Shown here: positions 29,441 through 38,756 of the stretch, one piece after another
Layout of the letters: every line of letters starts with the position of its first letter
How positions within the stretch are numbered: position 1 is the first letter of the stretch
NCBI GenBank assembly: GCA_016713725.1
Contig: JADJOO010000014.1
Location: 1-64,000 of the forward strand
DNA: 64,000 bases
Reading direction: 5' to 3'
Origin: Pseudomonadota bacterium
GTDB lineage: Bacteria; Pseudomonadota; Gammaproteobacteria; Steroidobacterales; Steroidobacteraceae
The notes under the pieces: generated by a model
Told to the model about the DNA's origin: nothing
Seen by the model: only the letters and a program-made list of their open reading frames with translations
Database searches by the model: none
Program-made: the position numbers and the translations under genes

Positions 29441-30382
29441 ATGAGCAATAATCCTGCATCACCGCCGCTGCCTCCGAGTCTTGTGCAGCGGCTCACTCTT
29501 GATGCGTTCACGAGGTTCGGGCCCCGCGAGCTGTCTTATGCGCCGGCGCAATCGTTGGTCCCAGGGGCGCGCAGCTACCTCAATGTGCCGTTCGCAATTA
29601 TTCCCGGATTCCGCGTGCTTCGACTGGACCTTCACGTGCCGGAGAACGCGAAAGGGCCCGTTCCGGTCGTGGTTTTCGCTAGCGGAGGCGCCTGGCTGCT
29701 GGTCGTCAAGCACAATAGTCCGTGGATATCGCTCCCGAGCGAGGGGTATGCCGTGGCCTCGGTTGAATACCGGCCCAGCGGCGAAGCGCATTATCCGGCG
29801 GCCTTGCATGATCTTAAGGCCGCGGTTCGCTGGTTGCGCGGGAATGCCTCGACGTACGGCGTGGACCCCAACAGGATCGCAGGGTGGGGCAGCTCGGCGG
29901 GCGCGCACCTCATGGCCCTGGCTGCGCTCACCCATGGCAATTCCGAGATGGAGGGGCAGATTGGCGATCATCTCGAGCAGTCCAGCCGGCTCTCCGCGGT
30001 GATCTCCATCGCCGGGGTGAGCGATTTCCTCACCTTGGCGGAAGATACCGACAATCTTCCTGGCGCGATGGAGAAATTCGGTACGGAAACTTCGCCGGAA
30101 ACGCGATTGCTCGGGTTCATCCCGGCCAGCTGCCCCAAAGTCGCCGCTCAGGCGAGCCCCGTCACGCACGTCTCGGCGGGCTGCGTTCCGTTCTTTGTCG
30201 CCCATGGAGACGCCGACACGCGCCTCGGGATTGGGCAAAGCCGCAGATTGGTCACTGCTCTCAAGGGAGTGGGCGCCGATGTAGAGTATGTCGAAGTGCC
30301 TGGGGCCTTCCACAATGGTCCGGAGTTCGACACGCCGGAGTTTTTGGCGCAAGTCATCGCCTTCGTGAAGCGGGTGATTTAG
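29441..30382 (+). CDS. Alpha/beta hydrolase, BD-FAE/HSL-type esterase
   Basis: The 313-residue esterase has an oxyanion-hole block (VVFASGGAWLL), the nucleophile elbow RIAGWGSSAGAHLMALAA, a catalytic Asp in FVAHGDADTRLGIG and a His in GAFHNGPEF. No signal peptide is seen, so it acts in the cytoplasm. It is intact from MSNNPASPPLPPSLVQ to the stop. The first ~17 codons and the leader have a diverged duplicate at 48753. It could hydrolyse an ester formed by an upstream Baeyer-Villiger-type or acyl-transfer step, but no such enzyme is seen here. Confidence 0.87.
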   Translation: MSNNPASPPLPPSLVQRLTLDAFTRFGPRELSYAPAQSLVPGARSYLNVPFAIIPGFRVLRLDLHVPENAKGPVPVVVFASGGAWLLVVKHNSPWISLPSEGYAVASVEYRPSGEAHYPAALHDLKAAVRWLRGNASTYGVDPNRIAGWGSSAGAHLMALAALTHGNSEMEGQIGDHLEQSSRLSAVISIAGVSDFLTLAEDTDNLPGAMEKFGTETSPETRLLGFIPASCPKVAAQASPVTHVSAGCVPFFVAHGDADTRLGIGQSRRLVTALKGVGADVEYVEVPGAFHNGPEFDTPEFLAQVIAFVKRVI

Positions 30383-30399
30383 TGTCTTTCAGAACCCAC

Positions 30400-30506
30400 G
30401 GTCGCGCGCTGCCGGTTGTGGTCGACGTGCGCGACGAAGCATCCGTGCGAGCAGCACTCGATGCGACCGTGAAACGCTTCGGCGTCGTCGACATATGCGT
30501 CAACAA
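30400..30506 (+). repeat. 107-bp displaced piece of the HSDL2-like SDR gene
   Basis: This segment matches 20763-20869 with only about four differences and encodes ALPVVVDVRDEASVRAALDA and D-I-C-V-N-N. Nothing of the SDR before or after it is present. It begins 18 bp after the esterase stop and ends at a junction with an acetoacetyl-CoA synthetase tail. Confidence 0.85.
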
Positions 30507-30622
30507 TTTGGCGGTCAGCCGAGGCGCGATGTCGAACCCGAATGCCATCGACTTTTGCGTGGACTATGCCGCGGGGAACGCGCCCTCCGCGGCGATTGGG
30601 GAAGATCGGAGCGGAGTGGTCT
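30507..30622 (+). pseudogene. Acetoacetyl-CoA synthetase, extreme C-terminal tail
   Basis: LAVSRGAMSNPNAIDF matches the end of the acetoacetyl-CoA synthetase piece at 37228 (LAVSRGAMSNPDAIDF) but then diverges, so it comes from a paralogue or another allele. Its stop (TAATG) overlaps the next ATG, suggesting the original gene was coupled to the acyl-CoA ligase behind it. Confidence 0.7.
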
Positions 30623-30623
30623 A

Positions 30624-32277
30624 ATGACGCCAAGCACTGCCTTTGGTCAAGCTCGCGATCGCCTGCTAGAGTTGCGCACCGACGCGACGGCCGCATGTCG
30701 GAAGTTCGAGTGGCCTGCGCTGGAGCGGTTCAACTGGGTGCGAGACCACTTCGACGTGGTAGCCCAAGATTCCTGCGCGCGGCGCTGCGCGTGGTCGATG
30801 ATCACGGTGCGGACTCCCACCTGACCTACGCGCAGCTTTCGGCTCGATCAAAGCAAGTCGCGGCGTTTCTCGCCGAACAGCGCATAGGCCGAGGCGACAG
30901 GGTGATGGTCATGCTCGGCAACGTCGTGCCGCTCTGGGAGACCACGCTGGCCTGCATGCGGCTCGGCGCCGTCATGATACCGACGACGACGCTGTCGGAG
31001 CAGGACGATCTCGCAGACAGGCTCGAGCGCGGGCTCGTCAAGGCTGTCGTGACGAACTCGAAGTATGTCGAGCGCTTTGCAAGACTGCCTAAAGTGCCGG
31101 TACGCATCGCCGTGGGCGATTGCGCCAACGATGGCTCGCATACGACGAATCCGCCGGCTTCGCCGCGGAGTTTCCTACAGCGGACACGCGTGCTGACGAC
31201 CTGCTGCTCCTGTACTTCACCTCGGGCACGACGTCGAAGCCAAAGCTCGTCGGTCATACCCACGCGAGTTATCCCGTCGGCCACCTGTCGACCATGTATT
31301 GGCTGGGGCTGCAGCCCGGCGATGTACACCTCAACTTGAGTTCTCCGGGTTGGGCCAAACACGCCTGGTCTTGCGTTTTCGCGCCATGGAACGCCGAAGC
31401 CACGGTACTGGCGTATCAATACGAGCGCTTCCGAGCAAAGGATCTGCTCGAGCGAATCGTCACCTGCGGAGTGACGACCTTCTGTGCGCCACCCACCGTC
31501 TGGCGAATGTTGATCCAAGAGGACCTCTCTCAGTGGCCCGTGTCGTTGCGCGAAGTATGCAGCGCCGGCGAACCGTTGAACCCGGAGGTGGTCGCGCAAG
31601 TGCAGCAGGCTTGGGGCCTGACCATTCGTGACGGGTTTGGGCAGACCGAAACAACGGCGCAGATCGGTAATCCTCCGGGACAACACGTCAAGCGAGGCTC
31701 GATGGGGCGCCCACTGCCCGGCTACTCGGTTGTTCTGCTCTCGCCGGATGGTATGCCTTCTGACGAAGGCGAGATCTGTCTGACCTTACGCATCGCCCAC
31801 TCGGCCTGATGAAGGAGTATGTCGACGATCCGCGCAAGACCGAGGAGGTCATGCGCGACGGTCACTACCACACGGGTGACGTGGCGCGCCGCGACGAGGA
31901 AGGTTACGTTACCTACGTGGGCAGGGCCGACGACGTATTCAAGTCCTCGGACTATAGAATCAGTCCGTTCGAATTGGAGAGCGTGCTGCTGGAGCATTCG
32001 GCAGTGGTCGAAGCCGCCGTCGTCCCCAGCCCGGATCCCATTCGGCTTTCGGTGCCGAAGGCCTATGTCGTACTGAGCGAGGGCAATGCGCGGACGCCGC
32101 AAGCGGGTCAGGTACATCGAATTTCGTGAGCTTCCGAAAACGGTGTCGGGCAAGATTCGTCGCGTCGAACTGCGCAGACATGCCGCGGAGCGGGCGGAGT
32201 ATCGTGACGACCGAGAATTCCGTGAAGAGGACCTGTTTTCGAGCGGCGCGGGCGGGAGCGTCCAGGGCGTCAAATGA
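30624..32277 (+). CDS. Acyl-CoA synthetase, medium-chain/benzoate-like (frameshifted)
   Basis: AMP-forming ligase of about 550 codons. It begins MTPSTAFGQARDRLLELRTD with FEWPALERFNWVRDHFDVVA, then LTYAQLSARSKQVAAFLAEQ, the P-loop YFTSGTTSKPKLVGHTH, an A-box region (RDGFGQTETT), the hinge HTGDVARRDEEGYVTYVGRA and the lid lysine region LPKTVSGKIRRVELR. This pattern fits medium-chain or aromatic acyl-CoA synthetases. Shifts lie near 30790, 31140, 31800 and 32090. All functional motifs are present. The stop overlaps the next ATG by 4 bp. Confidence 0.83.
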
Positions 32278-33963
32278 AGCCATCCTATGCAACCGGGAGT
32301 TCGCAGCCTCCCCTGATTGAGATCCCGCTTCATGTGGTGCTGGATCGCGCGAGGCAGTTGCACCCCAATCGCATCGCATTGATATCGCGACACCAGGGCA
32401 TCCGGTGGACCTATTCCGATCTCAGCGAGCGTGTTGATGCGTTGGCCGCCGGACTGCTGTCGCTGGGACTCGATCGCGGCGATCGACTTGGGATCTGGGC
32501 GCCCAATGGGGCGGAATGGCTGGTTACGCAGCTCGCCACCGCGAAGGTCGGCATCGTTCTCGTCAACATCAATCCCGCTTATCGTGCCGTCGAGCTTGAG
32601 TACGCGCTCAAGAAAGTGGGATGCAAGGCGCTTGTGATGGCGCCTTCGCTCAAGAGCAGCGACTACGTCCAGATGGTTCGAGAACTCGTGCCCGAACTCG
32701 CGTCGTCCAGGCCGGGGCAGTTGCAGTCGACCCGTTTTCCGGAGCTGCGCAGCGTCGTGCTTCTGGGTGAGGTTTCTGCAGCGGGCATGTTCTCGTTTGA
32801 AGAAGTCTCATCCCGTGCCACTGGGGACCATAGGACACTCGCGCGCGAGATTTCAGCGCGTTTGTCCCAAAACGACCCGATCAACATTCAGTTCACGTCG
32901 GGCACGACCGGCTCGCCAAAAGGGGCCACGCTGACGCACCGCAACATCCTGAACAACGGCTTCTTCGTCGGCGAGCAATTGGCGCTGACGCCGGACGACC
33001 ATGTTCTGCATTCCGGTGCCGCTTTATCACTGCTTCGGGATGGTAATGGGAAACATTGCGTGCTTGACGCACGGATCCACGATCGTATATCCAGCGCCCA
33101 CGTTCGATCCCCTTGCGACTCTGGAAGCCGTGGCAGAGGAAGCCTGTACAGCGCTCTACGGTGTGCCCGCGATGTTCATCGCCCAGCTGGACCATCCGGA
33201 GTTTGCTCGCTTCGACCTTCGCACGCTCCGTACGGGCATCATGGCTGGCGCACCGTGCCCAGTCGAAGTGATGAAGCGGGTGAACACCGACATGCACATG
33301 AGTGACATCACGATCGCCTATGGCATGACCGAGACTTCGCACGTATCGACGCAGACGTCGATTGACGATCCGCTGGAGCTTCGAGTTTCGACGGTCGGGC
33401 GCGTGCACCCTCACGTCGAGATAAGGATAGTCGATCTGGACGGCAAGACGGTCCCACGCGGCCAGCCGGGCGAATTCTGCACACGCGGCTACTCCGTCAT
33501 GCAAGGTTACTGGGATGACGAGGCACGCACGCGCGAGGCCATCGACGGAGATGGCTGGATGCGCACCGGCGACTTGGCGACCATGGACGAGGATGGGTAC
33601 GTCAGGATCGTGGGACGCCTGAAAGACATGATCATCCGCGGCGGAGAGAACGTGTACCCGCGAGAGATCGAGGAGTATCTGCACCGGCACCCCAAGGTGC
33701 AAGACGTGCAGGTCTTCGGCGTGCCGGACGAAAGGTACGGCGAAGAGATATGCGCCTGGATTCGTCTACGTGCAGGTGAGGTGGCGACCGAGGTGGAAAT
33801 CTGCGAGTTTTGCCGCGGGCGTATAGCGCACTTCAAGATTCCGCGGTACGTGCGCTTTGTCGACGAGTTCCCGATGACGGTCACGGGTAAGGCGCAGAAG
33901 TACCTGATGCGCAAGCGCATGCAAGAGGAAATCAGGCTGGCGTCCGGCGCGGGCAGACCCTGA
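32274..33963 (+). CDS. Fatty-acyl-CoA synthetase, FadD-like (one frameshift)
   Basis: AMP-binding ligase of about 563 codons, starting MKPSYATGSSQPPLIEIPLH in an ATGA overlap with the preceding ligase. Motifs are IRWTYSDLSERVDALAAGLL, the P-loop IQFTSGTTGSPKGATLTHRN, the YGMTETSHVS box, the hinge MRTGDLATMDEDGYVRIVGR and the lid RFVDEFPMTVTGKAQKYLM with the catalytic Lys. A one-base shift lies near 33010 in the segment after the P-loop. It resembles FadK/FadD-type long- and branched-chain ligases. Two coupled ligases suggest successive activation of different acids from one pathway. Confidence 0.88.
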
Positions 33964-34277
33964 TGGGGCTGGCACTCCGGTGGTTACTGGGGGAAGAGGG
34001 CGATTTGTACACGCGTGATCTGTAAGTGCCCCTACATAGACGGGAGCGGTGCTGCCGCGGGCCACGCCGCGTCATTTCCCCATCTATAGCGATACCCAGA
34101 GCCTAAAAATGCAGGGCTTTGCTGCGGAATTCCAGTCTGTAGGTCGTCAGTGCGGGTTTCGCTCGGCGGGACGCGAGGCCGTCTGGTGACGAACGCGCTC
34201 CGCGCTGACAGCCCACAAACGAAGTGACCGGCAGTTAACCTCGCGCGGTTGCGGAATCGATTGGCGGTTGCCGCGCT
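33964..34277. other. No gene recognised; junction region
   Basis: Open frames on the minus strand continue from the lldD fragment but lose family similarity at about 34277. A GTGACCGGCAGTTAACC-type stretch and GC-rich sequence follow. No IS end is visible at this break. Confidence 0.5.
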
Positions 34278-34765
34278 CTGGCCCAGGATCTGCAGATCGA
34301 GCGTCAGGACCAGGCGCTGCAGCGTGCGGCTCGGGCGCGTTCGATCAGCCGCTCGATAAAAACACGATCTCGCATGTAGAGCTGAAACCAGAACGGCCGC
34401 CTGGTGGCGACTGCAACGTCTTCGATCGAGCAAATACTCATGGTCGACAACGTGAAGGGAATACCGAACCGTTCGGCGGCCCGAACCGCCGGGATCTCAC
34501 CGTCGGCACGCTGCATTCCGATCAACCCGGTCGGAGCCAAGGCCACGGGCATGGACACATCTTGGCCAGCCATTTTCGTTCGGATTGACCGGTGCTCCGA
34601 ATTCACAGCCACGCGCTGACGCAGCTTGATCTTTTAAAAATTCGGATTCGTTCGCGCGGTAAGTGCTTTCTGTCCACGAGCCCGAATCCACGTGGTCGTA
34701 GAACATGCGGGGGACAAGCCGTTGAGCCAATAGTCGCAGGTCTCGATGCTGGTAATCACGGCCAT
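34278..34765 (-). pseudogene. L-lactate/2-hydroxyacid dehydrogenase (FMN), N-terminal half
   Basis: Starts MAVITSIETCDYWLNGLSP and, after a shift near 34715, reads VPRMFYDHVDSGSWTESTYR. A further shift near 34630 gives DVSMPVALAPTGLIGMQRAD, IPFTLSTMSICSIEDVA, PFWFQLYMRDR and VLTLDLQILGQ. These are strands 1-4 of the LldD barrel with the FMN- and substrate-binding residues. Similarity stops after ILGQ. The remaining half, from about 20 residues further on, is found at 14953-15583 on the same strand. The fragment ends without its catalytic His. Confidence 0.85.
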
Positions 34766-34810
34766 GTGGCCTCCGGCTGGGGAGTGGATTAGTGCGCGGA
34801 TCGCGCGTGG

Positions 34811-35785
34811 TCACACTTCTAGGATCGTCGCTCCCGTGTTCGTGCCGGAGGAGATCGCCCGGTGCGCGAGCGCCGCGTCGCGAAGCGGAAATGCGCAGTG
34901 GGTCCTGGCGGTGATTTTCCCGTCCCGCAGCGCCTGCCACAGTCGGTGCGATGCGCCGAGGAGTTGGTCCGAGGTGGCTATGAAAGACATCAATCCGGGT
35001 TGCGTGAGCACCAGCGAGCCCCTGCGAGCCAGATTGTCGAGCGTGAACGGCTGGACCGGGCCGGAAGAAGCACCGAACGCGACCATCAGGCCACGGGCTC
35101 TCAGGCAATCGAGCGACGCCATGAATGTGTCCTTACCGATGGAGTCATACACGACCGGAAGCTTTGCCCCGTCGGTTATCTCCAGCACCCGCTGAACGAC
35201 ATTTTCGCGGCCGCGGACGATTACGTGAGTGCAGCCGCTATCCCGTGCGAACGCAACCTTGTCGTCGGTGGAAACCGTGCCGATCACAGTCGCGCTCATC
35301 GCGGACGCCCATTGACTCAGCAGTGATCCGACCCCACCGGCAGCGGAATGGACGAGAATCGTGTCTCCTGTCTGCACGGCATGGACGTCATGCAGCAGAT
35401 AACCGGCCGTTAGCCCCTTTGCTGACCAGCGCGGCCGCCGTCCAATCGTCGATGTCAGCTGGCAGCTTGATCGCGCGTTCCGCAGGGAATCAGTCGCTGT
35501 TGCGTGTAAGCTCCGAAGCAGCATCGTAGCACGCAACCCGGTCTCCCGAGAAAACCCGAGCACGCCGGCACCGGTCTCCTCGACGACGCCGACCCCGTCC
35601 ACGCCAAGAATGGCTGGAAGCGTCACCGGATAGGCGCCGGAGCGCTGCAATACGTCTGCATAGTTGACGCCTACGGCGGTCTGGCGCAGTTTGAGTTGGC
35701 CAGGCCCTGGCGCAGAGGCTTCGACTTCGGTCCAGACGAGCACTTCCGGCCCGCCGGGGCTCCGCATTATCACTGCATGATTCAT
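34811..35785 (-). CDS. NADPH:quinone reductase-like zinc-independent MDR (compensating frameshifts)
   Basis: Medium-chain dehydrogenase/reductase of about 325 residues. The N-terminal GroES-like domain is MNHAVIMRSPGGPEVLVWTE and VGVNYADVLQRSGAYPVTLP. The Rossmann motif is ILVHSAAGGVGSLLSQWASA, followed by VYDSIGKDTFMASLDCLRAR. No zinc ligands are seen, as in the QOR branch. Between about 35420 and 35570 the frame is displaced and then restored; reading the other frame gives the expected A-E-R-A-I-K-L-P-A-D-I-D-D segment. It reduces quinones or enones in relatives. The start at 35785 fits the family better than 35797. Confidence 0.83.
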   Translation of the reverse strand: MNHAVIMRSPGGPEVLVWTEVEASAPGPGQLKLRQTAVGVNYADVLQRSGAYPVTLPAILGVDGVGVVEETGAGVLGFSRETGLRATMLLRSLHATATDSLRNARSSCQLTSTIGRRPRWSAKGLTAGYLLHDVHAVQTGDTILVHSAAGGVGSLLSQWASAMSATVIGTVSTDDKVAFARDSGCTHVIVRGRENVVQRVLEITDGAKLPVVYDSIGKDTFMASLDCLRARGLMVAFGASSGPVQPFTLDNLARRGSLVLTQPGLMSFIATSDQLLGASHRLWQALRDGKITARTHCAFPLRDAALAHRAISSGTNTGATILEV

Positions 35786-35798
35786 GTGCCGGTGCACG

Positions 35799-35880
35799 CT
35801 ATCTCTTGGTTTCGATGCCCATTCTCTTCAGGTAGTCGAACCTCTGCCGATACGTGATGGCCCGCGGTATCGGCGGATGC
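35799..35880 (-). pseudogene. 3' end of an unidentified gene upstream of the quinone reductase
   Basis: The minus-strand frame ends PRAITYRQRFDYLKRMGIET and stops 13 bp before the quinone-reductase start. It is close enough to have been the preceding operon gene. Upstream it runs into the PQQ-dehydrogenase fragment on the other strand, so only some 25 residues remain. The family is not recognised. Confidence 0.3.
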
Positions 35881-35929
35881 AGCGAACATCTCGCTGCCGA
35901 ACCCGTGTCGGAGTTTAATCGCCTGCGCC

Positions 35930-36517
35930 AAGGGCGCGCAGCATTATTCACGCCATCCATGCCGTGGACGGCAAGCTCTTGTGGCGCTATGACCCGGAGG
36001 TGCCTCAACAGGCGGTGCATCAGCTTCGGCATTCTTTTGGCAGCCGCGGTATCGCGTGGTGGAACGGCAAGGTATACGCCGGCACATGACGGGCGTTTAA
36101 TCGCAATCGATGGGGCCCCGGGAAGCCGGTGTGGAGCGTCATGACCGTCGGCAAAAACGATGCTCGTTGCATCGCCGGTGCCCCGCGCGTATTGATGGAA
36201 AGGTAATCGACGGCCACGGAGGTGCCGACGTCAGCGCCACGCGCGGATATGTGACGACCTATGACCCCGAGACGGGGAGGCGGCTGTGGCGCTTTTTCAC
36301 AGTGCCGGGTAATCCTCGTGTCGACAATGACGAGACCACGCGCCGAGCGGCCACGACCTGGCGGGGCGAGTGGTGGAAATTTGGCGGCGGTGGCATCGTC
36401 TGGAGCGCCATGACCTACGACGAGGAAGCCGATACCGTCTATATCGGTACGGGTAACGGCGCGCCTTGGAACCACACAAAGTCCGCAGCCAAGGCCAGAG
36501 TGACAACCTTTACCTGT
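35930..36517 (+). pseudogene. PQQ-dependent alcohol dehydrogenase, internal fragment
   Basis: Propeller blades of a quinoprotein dehydrogenase: AIHAVDGKLLWRYDPEVPQQ, RGIAWWNGKVYAGT, GKPVWSVMTVGK, VIDGKVIDGHGGADVSATRG, YVTTYDPETGRRLWRFFTVP and YDEEADTVYIGTGNGAPWN. Both ends are missing: no signal peptide or first blades, and it stops after S-D-N-L-Y-L-S-S-I (read in a shifted frame), before the PQQ-site Asp and the cytochrome part. Shifts lie near 36085 and 36490. The downstream frame runs straight into an acetoacetyl-CoA synthetase piece, giving a chimeric ORF. Confidence 0.85.
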
Positions 36518-37341
36518 CCTCGATCGGTGTATCGCGCAGTAAAGAGCGACGTCTGGGTGGCATCGCAGTCGGGTGGCACCGAATTGTGTAGCGGCTTCGT
36601 CGGCGCGGTGCCCACGTTGCCCGTGTACGCAGGCGAGATTCAGACACGCATGCTCGGCATGGACGTCCACGTCTGGAGCGATGACGGGCGTGAGTTGGTC
36701 GACGAGGTTGGGGAACTGGTGGTCACGACGCCTTTTCCGTCCATGCCACACGACGCCTTTCCGTCCATGCCGGTCCGTTTCTGGAACGACGTGGACGATC
36801 GTCGCTACCGTGAGACCTACTTCGAGCAGTTTCCCGGCGTCTGGCGTCACGGTGACTTCATCAAGATCAATACTCGCGGCGGCTGTTACGTGTACGGACG
36901 CTCTGACTCGACGCTCAACCGTCACGGCGTTCGCATCGGCACGGCGGAGGTATATCGCAGCGTCGAAAAGGTACCCGGAGTGGAGGACAGTCTCGTGGTG
37001 TGTTGCGAGCGGCCGGACGGCTCGTCTTTCATGCCGCTGTTCGTGCGGCTGAAATCGGGCACGGAGTTTGGGCCAGATCTGACTGACGCCATTCGGCGTC
37101 AGCTCCGGTCCGAATGCAGCCCCCGGCATGTGCCGGATTGCATCGTCGTGGTCGACGCAATTCCCTACACGTTGACCGGCAAGAAGATGGAGATTCCCGT
37201 GCGGAAGCTGCTCGGGGGATGCCGGTTGAATTGGCGGTCAGCCGAGGCGCGATGTCGAACCCGGATGCGATCGATTTCTACCTGCGCTATTCCGCAGATC
37301 GCTTGCCTCGGGCCACGGCCGAATGTGCCGGAGGACGCTGA
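36518..37341 (+). pseudogene. Acetoacetyl-CoA synthetase, C-terminal half
   Basis: Begins VYRAVKSDVWVASQSGGTEL, then VPTLPVYAGEIQTRMLGMDV, the hinge region VWRHGDFIKINTRGGCYVYG, GRSDSTLNRHGVRIGTAEVY and the lid DAIPYTLTGKKMEIPVRKLL with the catalytic Lys. A shift near 37225 precedes the tail V-E-L-A-V-S-R-G-A-M-S-N. The N-terminal and P-loop parts are missing here but exist at 22152-23260. An imperfect tandem duplication of about 24 bp (36729-36777) makes the odd repeat FPSMPHDAFPSMP. It cannot function alone. Confidence 0.87.
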
Positions 37342-37554
37342 GGCCTTGGCGGTGCCGCAATTGTTAACCGATTTCGCGTGAACTCGGTATCGATGTGTCA
37401 CGTGCGGAATATGCTGGTAGCGGTTTCGAAAATGAATTCGGCGCCACGCGGCGACCGGATGGCTCCGTTTGCAACAGTACAGCCGCCGGTGATGCCTGAT
37501 CAACTTGTCGGCCGGGGTGACAATGTACGAATGGAATTTCGGCGTATGCTGCTC

Positions 37555-38535
37555 TTACCCATACGAGGGGGCCCTGTTTGTGGTTGGCACGCCGGTAATA
37601 TTATCGACTTCTGCCATTTCCTCCGGCGACAGCACCCACTTTGCGGCAACGACGTTGCGTTCGATTTGCTCGGGCTGCGTTGCTCCTGCAATTATGCTAG
37701 CGACAGTGGGCCTCGCCGCAAGCCATGAGAAGGCGAGTTCCAGCAGAGTGTGACCGCGTTTGGCGCAAAATTCCGACAGGGCTTCCACTTTCTGCCAATT
37801 CGCCTCCGTCAGGTAATGCTGCGCCACGTTTGCAAATCCAGGAGTCCCCGATTTGCTGAGGCGCCCGAGTTGCGGCATATTCCGGCGGTCGTACTTGCCG
37901 GTGAGGAAGCCGGCAGCGAGTGGAAAGTACGGCAGAAATCCCAGCCCATGAGCCTGCATCGCCGGGAGGAGTTCGCGATCAGGGTCACGCATCAGCAAAT
38001 TATACTCGTCCTGGCACGAGACGAAGCCGTGCAGGTTGTACTGGCGCGCCGTGAAGTACGCTTCCACGACCTGCCAGGCTGAAAACCAGGAACATCCGAT
38101 ATAACGAACTTTTCCCTGGTGAACAAGATCGTCCAGCGCACGCAATGTTTCTTCGATCGGCGTCAATGAGTCAGGACGATGCAACTGGTAGAGGTCGATC
38201 CAATCAGTGCGCAGGCGACGTAGGCTCGCCTCGACCGCCAACATGATGTAGCGCCTGGAGCAGCCCCGCATCATCTCGTCGTCGTCCATCGGAGCCCAGA
38301 ACTTCGTGGCCAACACGATGCTCTTACGTCGATCGCCAAGGATCTTCCCAAGTTGCTCTTCCGAAGCGCCGCGGCCGTATCCATCGGCGGTGTCGAACAG
38401 CGTAATTCCCGAATCCAGGGCCTTCTCCACGACCTTGCGGCTGGCAGCCAGATCCGTGACCCACCCAAAGTTGTTACAACCCAGACCGACCAGCGATACG
38501 CGCAGGCCTGACTTCCCTACATTGCGTTGTTGCAT
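37555..38535 (-). CDS. Aldo/keto reductase
   Basis: Intact 326-residue AKR barrel. Its motifs are LRVSLVGLGCNNFGWVTDLA, the catalytic Asp/Tyr region GITLFDTADGYGRGASEEQL, Lys in IVLATKFWAPMDDDE, His in DLYQLHRPDSLTPIEE and the NADPH-binding end ASIIAGATQPEQIERNVVAA. It resembles AKR11/12-type ketone reductases of soil bacteria. It is divergent from the left MFS copy (460 bp apart). The 210 bp between the acetoacetyl-CoA synthetase piece and its stop hold nothing recognisable. Confidence 0.9.
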   Translation of the reverse strand: MQQRNVGKSGLRVSLVGLGCNNFGWVTDLAASRKVVEKALDSGITLFDTADGYGRGASEEQLGKILGDRRKSIVLATKFWAPMDDDEMMRGCSRRYIMLAVEASLRRLRTDWIDLYQLHRPDSLTPIEETLRALDDLVHQGKVRYIGCSWFSAWQVVEAYFTARQYNLHGFVSCQDEYNLLMRDPDRELLPAMQAHGLGFLPYFPLAAGFLTGKYDRRNMPQLGRLSKSGTPGFANVAQHYLTEANWQKVEALSEFCAKRGHTLLELAFSWLAARPTVASIIAGATQPEQIERNVVAAKWVLSPEEMAEVDNITGVPTTNRAPSYG

Positions 38536-38756
38536 CAGAACCTCTTTGAAATCTCAAGTGAGAAGAAAGCGCCCGCGCGGGAGCGTAAGTAGCGACTTTA
38601 CTGCCTGCCATCCGGACACGAGATTGCGCCGATTGCTACAACACCTGTCCGTGCTTCCTTGTTGCGAGGACCATCCCTATTCCCTCCCCGTATGGCGAGG
38701 CGATCGTGTGCGCCAGCGGTGATTAGGCATCAGGGCGCCGTCGTAGCGGGATGTGA

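Noticed and set aside
34190..34240. Palindrome-like GTGACCGGCAGTTAACC as a fourth operator
   Set aside because: It lacks the A-R-G-T-Y-N7-G-A-C-Y-T symmetry and is not next to a promoter; only the GTGAC core is shared.
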